Shown in pieces: positions 27,249-34,806 of a stretch of 38,877 bases of DNA. The DNA lies in contig CACBSE010000007.1 in the NCBI GenBank assembly GCA_902541775.1, forward strand, positions 1 to 38,877, in the 5' to 3' direction. The stretch's first letter is position 1. Every line of letters starts with the position of its first letter. The position numbers and the translations under genes are program-made. The DNA is from an uncultured Litorivicinus sp. GTDB taxonomy: Bacteria > Pseudomonadota > Gammaproteobacteria > Pseudomonadales > Litorivicinaceae. The notes under the pieces were generated by a model. The model ran no database searches. It was not told where the DNA came from and worked only from the letters and a program-made list of their open reading frames with translations.

Positions 27249-27949
27249 CTACTGAATCGCTTATATAAAAGGCCAGCGAGCATACCGAGTAAGCTACCGA
27301 GCATTAATCCAAGATTATACGGAAGCTCGAGCCCGAGAAAGGATATACCAGCGCCCGTGAGCGCCGTGACTCGATGAGCGTTTGTTCGTAGGGTATTGAG
27401 TGCAAGCGCTAAAAACGTCAGCGGGATCATAAACTCGAGTGACCAAAACACAGGGATCACTTGTCCGATAAGGGCGCCTGCCAAAGTGCACAGTTGCCAC
27501 AGGAGCCATAGAACAAGCGTGCCACCTCCGTAGTAAGCCATTCGCTCATTGAGATTCCAGTCATGTGTTGGGTAGTCCCGTTGACAGATTGCAAAGATTT
27601 GATCGGTCAGTCCATATCCTGCGAGCAGTCGAGAAGCCCGATTGGCATTCGCTAAATATGGCGCGATCGATGCGCTATAGAGCACGTAACGCAGGTTGAT
27701 AGCTGCAACGGTCATGAGAATAACCCATAGTGAGGCCCCTTCGTCCATCAATTGGTATGTAGCAAGTTGCGATGCGCCAGCGAACATCAGAAGTGATCCC
27801 ATTGTCGAATCAATCCATGTATATCCAAATGATACCGGTGTGAATCCAGCAATGAGTCCAAACGGAACGACTCCAGGTAGGAGCGGCAACATCGCGTACA
27901 TCCCTTGTCGTGCGCGCGATTGAAGATTCCTTGGTGAGGTACGATGCAT
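27245..27949 (-). CDS. azlC: AzlC-family branched-chain amino acid exporter, large subunit
   Basis: The 234-residue product has about six to seven membrane helices. It carries the AzlC signatures LLPGVVPFGLIAGF, MFAGASQLATYQLM, AAINLRYVLYSASIAPYL and GYGLTDQIFAI. With AzlD it should export valine, leucine, isoleucine or analogues. The ATG at 27949 gives a usual amino-terminal length although no good ribosome site is visible. A start at the internal ATG of MLPLLPG, with AAGGG nine bases upstream, is possible but would shorten the first segment. Confidence 0.88.
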   Translation of the reverse strand: MHRTSPRNLQSRARQGMYAMLPLLPGVVPFGLIAGFTPVSFGYTWIDSTMGSLLMFAGASQLATYQLMDEGASLWVILMTVAAINLRYVLYSASIAPYLANANRASRLLAGYGLTDQIFAICQRDYPTHDWNLNERMAYYGGGTLVLWLLWQLCTLAGALIGQVIPVFWSLEFMIPLTFLALALNTLRTNAHRVTALTGAGISFLGLELPYNLGLMLGSLLGMLAGLLYKRFSR

Positions 27950-28278
27950 GGATGGAAGATACCGGAAGTGAAAAAAAAGCGCAGAAATTTTGTAACGGCA
28001 TTGACAAATTGGATACCCACAAACCCTGTGGATAACTATGGGGATTGATTTTTATTGGAGTGGCCGAAATACCTAATTTAGTAGCGTTCGCGCTAAATGT
28101 TTAAAATTTAAACAATGGAAGCATCTGGAATTAAATTTCGAAAAATCAATTATTTATCTTAAGTATGTCCGCAACAAACTGTTTTTATTACAGTTTTTGA
28201 AAAGATGATTTCAGGTGACTTGATGTTGCAGAAAGTAACACATAATTGTGGATAGCATGCACGATGATGGTGCAATGA
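27950..28278. other. Gene-free stretch upstream of azlC
   Basis: About 330 bases, AT-rich in the middle, separate azlC from a small minus-strand gene. I see no coding sequence that resembles a protein. The stretch holds the 17-base inverted repeat at 28098-28114 and, at 28074-28096, the short repeat ATTTAG/CTAAAT around AGCG-TTCG-CGCT. It probably contains the azlC promoter. Confidence 0.6.
28098..28114. promoter_or_regulatory. Inverted repeat upstream of azlCD
   Basis: TGTTTAAAATTTAAACA is a perfect eight-base inverted repeat around a central A. It lies about 150 bases upstream of the azlC start in a gene-free, AT-rich stretch. It is a candidate operator, perhaps for an amino-acid-responsive regulator; the regulator is unknown. 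Confidence 0.4.
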
Positions 28279-28455
28279 TTATCGATTCGGAGCGGTGTTT
28301 GGTGCTGGAGTACAGAGATAACGGTTGATTGAGTCGGTTGAGGCAAGTGCTTCCCTTGCGATTTCGCACGCGGCTTTTGATTCAAAGATTTGCTCTGTCG
28401 AAATCGGTGTCACGATTCCAGGAATCAGCATCATCAGAATATGAGCGGTTAGCAT
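28279..28455 (-). CDS. Small secreted or membrane-anchored protein of unknown function
   Basis: A 58-codon frame starts at the ATG at 28455, with AGGGAA about nine bases upstream, and ends in TAA at 28279. The product has a hydrophobic amino-terminal segment (LTAHILMMLIPGIV) that could be a signal peptide. Then comes a short domain with two cysteines, FESKAACEIAREALAS and RYLCTP, a pattern seen in many small exported proteins of proteobacteria. I do not recognise a named family. It lies 49 bases downstream of another small minus-strand gene and could share its transcript. Confidence 0.5.
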   Translation of the reverse strand: MLTAHILMMLIPGIVTPISTEQIFESKAACEIAREALASTDSINRYLCTPAPNTAPNR

Positions 28456-28504
28456 GAGTTAGTTCCCTTGCCTGCGTACCGAAAGATACTTGGCGAGTCT
28501 TTTG

Positions 28505-28771
28505 TTAATGGCCCGTTGTAATGCGGGCCGTTTCAGCTTTAAGTTGTAATCGGTCCACATTGACCCACATGTAAGCAAGGATACTTGCTGCATAGCCGAG
28601 CGCAATTGCCCAAGGCCATTTGAAATGTCCAAAGAATGTATATCTACCCTTTCCCTGTCCCATCAGTGCTACACCTGCTGCTGATCCGATCGACACTAAT
28701 GTTTCCCATGTAGCCGACAAGGCCTGTGACACTGACCAACTTATTATCGGTTCTATTTCGGCGGTGTTCAC
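28505..28771 (-). CDS. Small membrane protein of unknown function
   Basis: The 88-residue product starts at a GTG (28771), with GGCGGG upstream and an in-frame stop five codons before it. It has two hydrophobic segments (TLVSIGSAAGVALMG and WAIALGYAASILAYMWV), separated by a loop with GKGRYTFFGHFKWPW. I do not recognise a family. It is downstream of the AI-2E-type permease gene on the same strand (55 bases) and could be co-transcribed with it. Confidence 0.5.
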   Translation of the reverse strand: MNTAEIEPIISWSVSQALSATWETLVSIGSAAGVALMGQGKGRYTFFGHFKWPWAIALGYAASILAYMWVNVDRLQLKAETARITTGH

Positions 28772-28826
28772 AAAGAATCCCGCCTAGACCAAATCCAGCG
28801 CTTACAACATAAAAATCTAGCCCGCT

Positions 28827-29861
28827 TTAATCTGATTGATTTGATAGAGGCCTTTCTGGACCCAAAAGAATCGCCAGCCAGCGATACTTGGGTGATTCTT
28901 CAAATGCAAGTTTCGCGGTCATGGTTAAAGGAATGGCTAATAAGATGCCGACAATTCCCAATAACCAACCCCAGAATACTAACGATAAAAAAACCACCAT
29001 GGGGGATAGGCCTAGTCCCTGTCCCTGCAGGCGTGGCTCAATGATTTGCCCCAATGACACGTTGACACCGAGATATACGAGTGTTGTCAGACCAGCAGAG
29101 CCGAGGCCAAATTCAAGGAATGCAAGGATCACAGCAGGGACGCCCGCCAAAATCGAGCCGAGTGTCGGGATGTAGTTTAGTAAGAAGGCCAATAAACCCA
29201 AAACAAATGGAAAATCGATTCCTTCCGACAGCAAAAAAATCGTAACGGCGACCCCTGTAATGACACCAATTAAGGTTTTAATCGCAAGGTACTTATTTAA
29301 GTGTTTCATGAATTGCGTAAAAGCGACGAAAGGCTCGTGCTCACCGCGTCCAAACGCAACGCGAACCTTCTGTGGCATCGAGGCAGCTTCCATGAGGATA
29401 AACAGCACGATTAACAGAATTAAAAATCCGTTCGTGACGAGGGCCCCGAGTGCAGTTAGTAAGTTGGATAACAGGGTAAAGACACCGGACGTATCAAAGG
29501 ATTCGCGTAACTGATTCGCATCGATGGGTATGTCGTAACTGGCTGCCAGTATCCAGAGTGAGTCGAGCTGCTCATTGAGCCGTGCCTCATAGGTCGGAGC
29601 TGCCTCTCTAAATGCGTTGACTGACCCACCAACGACTGCGCTGAGACCCGCGATGATTGATAACAGTAACACTAATACGATGAGCACCGACAAGACATTC
29701 GGGACTCCTCTTCGTTGGAGACTAGTCGATAGTGGAGCCGAAATTAGCGCCACGAATAAAGCAACCAACAATATTACGACGATTGCACTTGCCGATTTAA
29801 TACCTGCTAAAACGACGACAAAAGCGGCGAGATTAAAAAGCCAACGTTCTCCGGTATTCAC
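28827..29861 (-). CDS. AI-2E-family (PerM-type) membrane transporter
   Basis: The 344-residue product has the eight-helix pattern of the family: two to three amino-terminal helices, a long soluble insert with amphipathic repeats (residues about 75-150), and then five helices. The later part holds the typical FVLGLLAFLLNYIPTLGSIL and the LGQIIEPRLQGQGLGLSPMVV segment, followed by WGWLLGIVGILLAIPLTM. Members export autoinducer-2 or act as sodium/proton antiporters; the substrate here is unknown. I chose the GTG at 29861 with GAGG six bases upstream; an ATG at 29903 would add 14 residues that do not look like family sequence. Confidence 0.87.
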   Translation of the reverse strand: MNTGERWLFNLAAFVVVLAGIKSASAIVVILLVALFVALISAPLSTSLQRRGVPNVLSVLIVLVLLLSIIAGLSAVVGGSVNAFREAAPTYEARLNEQLDSLWILAASYDIPIDANQLRESFDTSGVFTLLSNLLTALGALVTNGFLILLIVLFILMEAASMPQKVRVAFGRGEHEPFVAFTQFMKHLNKYLAIKTLIGVITGVAVTIFLLSEGIDFPFVLGLLAFLLNYIPTLGSILAGVPAVILAFLEFGLGSAGLTTLVYLGVNVSLGQIIEPRLQGQGLGLSPMVVFLSLVFWGWLLGIVGILLAIPLTMTAKLAFEESPKYRWLAILLGPERPLSNQSD

Positions 29862-30249
29862 TCGAGCCTCACATGATGAAATGTATAGGCACGATGTTAG
29901 CAAAAGAGCGATGGTTTGAATGCCTGAAATTTCAAGAAGTGGTGTTTTATTCAGATTCCAGATAATGGGACCGTGCTTTAGATCTGCCTATTTTACATTG
30001 AATTGCCTAACGCGAATCATAAGATGTGTGGATCGTCAGGCCGCATTGTGTCCACGCGGACTCGGCGCGAACTAGCTTGTGGGTCTTGGGCTTAAACGGC
30101 AACGGGTGCGATCATCCATGTGACTGCTTGGTAGTCACCATCCACGGTGCATCCTGAGAATACCGTATGTCCCGCCAATGCACACTGAAAAAAGAATAAA
30201 CCTTTGGAGTAACACGAGCTCGGAAAAGGAATCCGTGTAGCCCATGGTT
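29862..30249. other. Stretch without a recognisable gene
   Basis: About 390 bases upstream of the AI-2E-type gene contain short open frames only. None shows a start with a ribosome site or a recognisable motif. A six-base-pair hairpin GTGACT/AGTCAC lies at 30120-30138. The stretch may hold further remains of the neighbouring pseudogene's operon. Confidence 0.6.
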
Positions 30250-30765
30250 AGGCCGAAACCAGGTTTTAACCCATGAAATGTCCCCTATATAAGCGGTTCC
30301 CACATAACAAACTAATACCAAAAGACTGCTGACACATGTGCGATAACAGTGATTAAAATCAGTTTGCTGAGTATTGGGCGTGCTCGACTGCGCGGTCGAC
30401 TGCTGCTGGCGATAAAGATGCTTCAGGGGGTCCGGCGAATAAAATATCATCGGATGATGCCATCCCTGACAATACTGTCAGGCCGATTAATATGAGCATT
30501 AGATAAACGGCGACCTCCGATCATTGTATGGCCTGATGTATGTTCGGTTTCTTTAGCAAAAACTCGAGAAGCGTACATACTTGGGTCCGACGAATCCCCG
30601 CGCGTGGCGAAAAACAACCCAGCCGCTGGGTAATACGCTAACTGTGGCATGCGTATCGATGCGTTTGAGCTTTTCGCCAGAGAACTACTGGAATACGACA
30701 CCTAATACAATCAGCCAATGACCAAAACGGCCCCAAAAGTCTTAAACTGGTTGTGGTGACAACAT
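30250..30765 (-). pseudogene. Decayed cytochrome b561-family membrane protein gene
   Basis: Read on the minus strand across frames, the region spells a cytochrome b561-type protein (the cytochrome b subunit family of Ni/Fe hydrogenase). From the ATG at 30765: LSPQPV, a TAA at 30744, DFWGRFGHWLIVLGVVFQ, a TAG at 30687, FSGEKLKRIDTHATV, and RHARGFVGPKYVRFSSF, which is the diagnostic WGFVGPRYARFSDF stretch. Then comes a TAA at 30555, a frameshift to HTSGHTMIGG, and another to VAVYLMLILIGLTVLSGMAS followed by SDDILFAGPPEASLS. After a TGA at 30361 come AHVSAVFWY, a TAG, FVMWEPLI, a TAG and HGLKPG. Six stops and at least two frameshifts show long inactivity. The helices and one of the haem histidine segments are still visible. 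Confidence 0.8.
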
Positions 30766-31091
30766 CAGATTTCTTCGCGGTTTGTGTGAATTTAGTGATC
30801 TGGTGATGCGTGTCGGCCCGCACTATACTGTCTGTGTCGCTTGATTTGGCCCAGTCGCATGCAACTGTTTTCTTTGTGTCATTCGAGGCGTTCGCCGCGG
30901 TTTGAGTGATTGACCGATGTAATTTACTTACAGAATATTGTCCGACAAAATGTATTGGTATTTATAACTACAATGATTTCATTAAATCAATTCTGTGGCA
31001 TCCTGACCCTGTAAGCTGTTCGAGACGTTTCTGAATGCAGATTCGGTAGAACGTTGCATGGATGAAAGTTTTCAACGGATTGAGGTGGAAT
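30766..31091. other. Gene-free stretch containing the csrA leader
   Basis: About 325 bases between the decayed cytochrome gene and csrA contain no recognisable gene. A short repeat TTGTC-C-GACAA lies at 30938-30948. A possible -35 TTGTCC (30939-30944) with TTTATA 17 bases on could serve csrA. Three GGA motifs sit in the last 35 bases. Confidence 0.5.
31057..31089 (+). promoter_or_regulatory. csrA leader with three GGA motifs, candidate autoregulatory CsrA sites
   Basis: Upstream of csrA are CATGGATG (31057-31064), which fits the core of the CsrA consensus CANGGAUG, AACGGATTG around 31075-31083, and a GGA at 31087-31089 next to the ribosome site GAGG. In E. coli, CsrA represses its own mRNA through several such sites overlapping the Shine-Dalgarno region. 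The same is proposed here by analogy. Confidence 0.4.
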
Positions 31092-31286
31092 ATGCTTGTA
31101 CTAACCCGTCGTGTGGATGAATCGATCCGTATCGGCGATGACATTCGGATTACCGTGGTTAAAATCAAGGGGACCCAGCAAATCTGCGTTGGCGTTGATG
31201 CGCCCCGTGACGTGCCTGTTTTGCGCGAAGAACTGCTGATTGATCGGTCTGAAGTATCTGACGAAGTCGAATCTTCAAACTCGTAA
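31092..31286 (+). CDS. csrA: Carbon storage regulator CsrA
   Basis: CsrA (RsmA) is a small dimeric RNA-binding protein that controls translation and stability of many mRNAs. The 64-residue product reads [17 protein letters not shown] and continues with [19 protein letters not shown] and VPVLREEL, the usual beta-strand order with the conserved arginine in VLREEL (RNA contact). The ATG at 31092 is the family start; GAGG lies seven bases upstream. In many gammaproteobacteria csrA follows lysC directly; here it stands alone upstream of an unrelated pair. Confidence 0.96.
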   Translation: MLVLTRRVDESIRIGDDIRITVVKIKGTQQICVGVDAPRDVPVLREELLIDRSEVSDEVESSNS

Positions 31287-31347
31287 CCCGTTATTTGACC
31301 CCCGAAGTTCGCGTATCATTGAATGATGATGACATGCGGGTGCCCTA

Positions 31348-31959
31348 TTGACCTCAAAACCAACCATATTTGTCCGACCGGGCCTTTCGGTATGCTTTTT
31401 CCAAGAGTGGCTATCAGCCAGTGACAGCAAGCGGTTATTGCATCGCCTTCGAGCTGACATGGAATGGATGCAGGGAGAGATACGCCTTTTCGGTCGTTTC
31501 ATTGATGAACCTCGCTTGACGGCTTGGTCTGGCGATGTCCCGTATACTTACTCCAAACGGTTGCTTGAAACGAGATCCTGGCATCCGCAACTGGTCGAAT
31601 TGCGGAGGAGCCTTGATGCCTTACTCAGGACTCTTGGGATATCGACCCCCCAGGGTTTGAATCATTGCCTTCTCAATTATTATCGGTCTGGTCAAGATTC
31701 CATGGGGTGGCATCGTGATAATGAATTTGAACTGGGCCGACAGCCCGTGATTGTCTCATTGTCGCTGGGTGAGCCCCGACGATTTAGATTACGACAAAAA
31801 TACGATGACACGAGTGCTCCGCTGACATTTGAACTTGGTGATGGAAATCTGTTAATCATGTATGGACTGACTCAAATCTATTGGGAGCATGCTTTGCTTA
31901 AGAGTCGAAAGGATTTGGGGCCTCGTATGAATCTGACATTCCGCTCAGTGGTTGTTTAA
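31348..31959 (+). CDS. AlkB-like 2-oxoglutarate/Fe(II)-dependent dioxygenase
   Basis: The 203-residue product has the double-stranded beta-helix of the AlkB family, of the ALKBH2/3-like kind found in bacteria. Iron ligands are His122 and Asp124 (MGWHRDNE) and His181 (YWEHALLK); 2-oxoglutarate would be held by Arg193 and Arg199 (GPRMNLTFRS). The upstream LLNYYRSGQDSMG is typical. The family repairs alkylated bases in DNA or RNA by oxidative demethylation. The start is a TTG at 31348; no in-frame ATG or GTG gives the complete amino terminus. The stop abuts the ATG of the next gene, so both are co-translated. Confidence 0.88.
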   Translation: MTSKPTIFVRPGLSVCFFQEWLSASDSKRLLHRLRADMEWMQGEIRLFGRFIDEPRLTAWSGDVPYTYSKRLLETRSWHPQLVELRRSLDALLRTLGISTPQGLNHCLLNYYRSGQDSMGWHRDNEFELGRQPVIVSLSLGEPRRFRLRQKYDDTSAPLTFELGDGNLLIMYGLTQIYWEHALLKSRKDLGPRMNLTFRSVVV

Positions 31960-32673
31960 ATGAGCCGAAGAATTTTGTGTGTTCTGCATCAAGCACATTC
32001 AACAACAGGTCAGGTTGGGGTGGCACTCCGGCAGCTCGGGCACCAAGTACACATTATTCGCCCCTTGGTTGGTCAGCGCATCCCGAGACAGGTTGACCGC
32101 TTTGATGGACTGATTGTGTTTGGTGGACCGATGAGCGCAAATGATGATCATCTCCAAGGTATCCGGACAGAACTATACTTAATTGAACGTTGGATGAATC
32201 GGGATCGCCCGATTTGGGGGATTTGTCTGGGCGCACAACTGATGACCCGGGTTTTGGGAGCGGTGGTTTATAAACATCCGAGTGAGCAAGTTGAAGTTGG
32301 TTGGTATCCAATTGATCCGGTGGGCTCTGGTAAACGAATCTTGACGCCATTGACTCATGTTTACCAATGGCATCGTGAAGGCTTCGAGCTTCCAAGTGGG
32401 GCAAGCCGTTTGGCATCTGGGGTCGTTGGTGGTCTCTTTAGAGAACAAGCATATCTCATGGGCCAAAATGCATTGGCGACTCAGTTTCACCCCGAGATGC
32501 AACCAAAAATGATGAACCACTGGCTGATGCGGGCAGGTCACATGCTCGAACTGTCCGGTTCGATGAATATCAATAATCACCGGTGCGGTATCACCCGATA
32601 TTATCTGAAGCAATCACGCTGGTTAAAGCGCACACTTGATCGGTGGGTTGCGTTTAAGCTTTTATCCGCTTGA
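31960..32673 (+). CDS. Class I glutamine amidotransferase-like protein
   Basis: The 237-residue product is a stand-alone GATase1 domain related to the GMP-synthase glutaminase. It has GLIVFGGPMSAND, the nucleophile elbow WGICLGAQLM with Cys89, and the catalytic His177 and Glu179 in ATQFHPEM. All triad residues are present, so it should be active as a glutaminase or amide hydrolase. The acceptor substrate is unknown; relatives are annotated as GMP synthase-like or as gamma-glutamyl hydrolases. It begins immediately after the AlkB-like stop (TAA-ATG). Confidence 0.83.
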   Translation: MSRRILCVLHQAHSTTGQVGVALRQLGHQVHIIRPLVGQRIPRQVDRFDGLIVFGGPMSANDDHLQGIRTELYLIERWMNRDRPIWGICLGAQLMTRVLGAVVYKHPSEQVEVGWYPIDPVGSGKRILTPLTHVYQWHREGFELPSGASRLASGVVGGLFREQAYLMGQNALATQFHPEMQPKMMNHWLMRAGHMLELSGSMNINNHRCGITRYYLKQSRWLKRTLDRWVAFKLLSA

Positions 32674-32744
32674 CCAAAGATTTGCAGTCATCTGTCGATA
32701 CCTATACAACTCAATACAATTACTAAGATAGGTTGTGCGGAGAT

Positions 32745-33377
32745 ATGCATGGATTATTATTAGTCACCGCTTTATTGACCCTTGCTTTTCTGATCTATGG
32801 ACTTTACCAACTTAATCAACGGGTCATGCGGCTTGAAGAAAAAAAGCGCCAAATCGCCGCTGAAAAGACCTTGAAAAACCGGGCCGTCCAAAACAAAGAT
32901 CCGTCGAAAAGTGAGCATATTTTTCATGATCTCGAAGGCGAAGAGCTGTTCTATGCGATGGTCGGCGAATACCATCAAGAACTTGAGTTCTCTGAAGATG
33001 CGAGAAAGCGATTTGAACTCGTCGTTCGGAAACATATTCTCGAGGTCTTAGAGCGCGCTAAACAAGGTGAGCGTGCACTCGATTCGGAGACTACGATTCA
33101 AATGTTGAGAGGTCCGGTCCGATCATGGTTACCGCAGGATGTGGTGGGTTCTCTATTGATTCAAGGCAATATTCTGGCGACTTATCCAAAAGATGAGAAA
33201 GCAATTCAATCCATTCAGTCGACGATCGATCGTCTCTACATGCGGCTCGGCTATCAATCACCGAATGATCTGCTTGAGCTGAATGATGATCAAGCGCCAG
33301 AGCAAGAGGCGGACGGTCAGATGACAGAACACAATGACGAGCCGAAACGCCCCCCGGGCGCCGACGGATTTATGTAA
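32745..33377 (+). CDS. Membrane-anchored coiled-coil protein of unknown function
   Basis: The 210-residue product has one amino-terminal membrane helix (LLLVTALLTLAFLIYGLYQL), a charged coiled-coil region to about residue 50, and a helical cytoplasmic domain (FHDLEGEELFYAMVGEYHQE to TIDRLYMRLGYQSPNDLLEL). It ends in an acidic, disordered tail with EPKRPPGADGFM. I do not recognise a family. I chose the ATG at 32745 with GGAG just upstream; an in-frame TTG at 32733 is an alternative. The sequence is clearly coding in character, but gives no hint of catalysis. Confidence 0.72.
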   Translation: MHGLLLVTALLTLAFLIYGLYQLNQRVMRLEEKKRQIAAEKTLKNRAVQNKDPSKSEHIFHDLEGEELFYAMVGEYHQELEFSEDARKRFELVVRKHILEVLERAKQGERALDSETTIQMLRGPVRSWLPQDVVGSLLIQGNILATYPKDEKAIQSIQSTIDRLYMRLGYQSPNDLLELNDDQAPEQEADGQMTEHNDEPKRPPGADGFM

Positions 33378-33419
33378 CACAATCTTCATTTGTTTTTTGT
33401 TGGCTACATCTATATTTTG

Positions 33420-33435
33420 ATATTTATTGAAATAT
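33420..33435. promoter_or_regulatory. Inverted repeat upstream of arsR, candidate ArsR operator
   Basis: ATATTT, four bases ATTG, AAATAT lies 20 bases before the arsR start in a 77-base AT-rich gap. ArsR proteins bind such AT-rich dyads over their own promoter and release them on binding arsenite. Assignment to this ArsR is inference. Confidence 0.5.
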
Positions 33436-33454
33436 TGAATTGATATTGGTTGAG

Positions 33455-33787
33455 ATGGATACAATCACCGCAGTCCGCTGCTTTCAGGCGATAGGACAAA
33501 CACATCGGTTAGAGATGTTTCGACAACTCGCACAAGCTGGTGACGCCGGCATCACGGCAGGCTTGATCGCTGAAGCTCTCGATTTAGCGCCATCGCGGGT
33601 AAGTTTTCATTTGAAAGAGCTTGAGGCGTCGGGTCTTTGTTTTGCGGAACGAGAAGGGCGATTTATTCGATATCGAATCGCGCCCTCTGCGGTGCGCGCA
33701 TTATTGGAATTTCTATTGGCGGACTGTTGTCAGGGGCGAAGCGATCTATGCTCGCCGGCGTTGTCCAAAATCACCGCCAGGCATTAA
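33455..33787 (+). CDS. arsR: Arsenic-responsive repressor ArsR
   Basis: ArsR represses arsenic resistance genes until it binds trivalent arsenic. The 110-residue product has the winged helix (residues about 5-80, IAEALDLAPSRVSFHLKELEASG). Near the carboxy end it carries the cysteines Cys91, Cys92 and Cys99 (LADCCQGRSDLCSP). This resembles the three-cysteine arsenite site known from Acidithiobacillus ferrooxidans ArsR, rather than the C-x-C of the E. coli type helix 3. I chose the ATG at 33455. The GAPDH gene follows after 14 bases. Confidence 0.9.
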   Translation: MDTITAVRCFQAIGQTHRLEMFRQLAQAGDAGITAGLIAEALDLAPSRVSFHLKELEASGLCFAEREGRFIRYRIAPSAVRALLEFLLADCCQGRSDLCSPALSKITARH

Positions 33788-33801
33788 GGAGGAATTGATC
33801 A

Positions 33802-34806
33802 ATGCGTGTTGGAATTAATGGACTTGGTCGTATTGGTCGATTGGCGATTCGAGCCTTACAAAACCATCCGATACTCGAATTGGTTCATGTGAATGATGTG
33901 GCTGGTGATGCTGCAACCCATGCGCATTTATTGACATTTGATTCGGTTCATGGGTTTTGGGATGTCCCCGTTGTAGTCGATGGGAATGATCTTGTGATCA
34001 AACAAAGACCGATTCGGGTCACTTCTGCAAGAACACTTGAGGATGCTGATTTTGGCGATTGTGATTTAGTGCTTGAGTGTACGGGACAATTTAAAACGGT
34101 TGATGCGTTGACACCGTATCTTGACGCTGGCATGTCTCAGGTGGTGGTGTCGGCACCGATCAAAGTACCGGAGGTGCTGAATGTTGTGATGGGTGTGAAC
34201 CAAGCACTGTTTTCTGCTGAAAAGCATCCAATCGTCACCGCAGCCAGTTGCACAACAAATTGCATTGCGCCTGCCATTCAGGTCATTCACGGGACGTTTG
34301 GCATCAGGCATGGGTCGATTACGACTGTTCATGACATTACGAACACACAAACCATTTTGGATGCTCCTCATAAAGATTTACGTCGAGCGCGTGCGTGTGG
34401 CATCTCTCTAATTCCCACCACGACAGGAAGTGCAACTGCCATCGCAGAAATCTTTCCCGAACTTCGTGGTCGTCTGAATGGACACGCAATACGGGTTCCA
34501 CTGGCGAACGCATCGATTACAGATTGTGTGTTCGAGCTTGAACGCAAGGTGACTATTGAAGAGGTCAACGTGGCTTTGAAACAAGCAGCGGAAACCTCGT
34601 TATTGGGCATCCTAGGCTATGAAGAGCGTCCCCTAGTCTCGGCTGATTACAAGACTGATTCTCGCTCGAGTATTGTTGATGCGCTCTCAACGATGGTCGT
34701 GAACGACACGCAGTTAAAGCTGTATCTCTGGTATGACAACGAGTGGGGGTATGCGAACCGTTTGGTCGAGTTAGCAGCCTTCACTGGGACACAGCGTGGA
34801 CTCTAA
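33802..34806 (+). CDS. ArsJ-associated glyceraldehyde-3-phosphate dehydrogenase
   Basis: With arsenate in place of phosphate, this enzyme forms 1-arseno-3-phosphoglycerate, which its partner ArsJ exports. The 334-residue product has the GAPDH fold: NAD motif [15 protein letters not shown], the active site [13 protein letters not shown] with Cys150, and the signature [24 protein letters not shown], which is the form seen in the ars-linked branch. It carries GGAGG eight bases upstream of the ATG. It overlaps arsJ by 11 bases. Since it is in an operon with arsR and arsJ, it is more likely the detoxifying paralogue than the housekeeping glycolytic GAPDH. Confidence 0.93.
   Translation: MRVGINGLGRIGRLAIRALQNHPILELVHVNDVAGDAATHAHLLTFDSVHGFWDVPVVVDGNDLVIKQRPIRVTSARTLEDADFGDCDLVLECTGQFKTVDALTPYLDAGMSQVVVSAPIKVPEVLNVVMGVNQALFSAEKHPIVTAASCTTNCIAPAIQVIHGTFGIRHGSITTVHDITNTQTILDAPHKDLRRARACGISLIPTTTGSATAIAEIFPELRGRLNGHAIRVPLANASITDCVFELERKVTIEEVNVALKQAAETSLLGILGYEERPLVSADYKTDSRSSIVDALSTMVVNDTQLKLYLWYDNEWGYANRLVELAAFTGTQRGL

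Noticed and set aside
28188-28385. 65-codon minus-strand frame
   Set aside because: It is a different frame over the better supported 58-codon gene and its downstream region; Gln/His/Ser-rich and without a ribosome site.
28020-28500. tRNA or small RNA gene in the gap near azlC
   Set aside because: No cloverleaf or T-loop sequence was found by eye; a covariance model search would be decisive.
30112-30823. Three overlapping minus-strand open frames of 61-112 codons
   Set aside because: They are mostly out-of-frame readings across the decayed cytochrome b561 gene; the recognisable protein segments change frame at the stops described.
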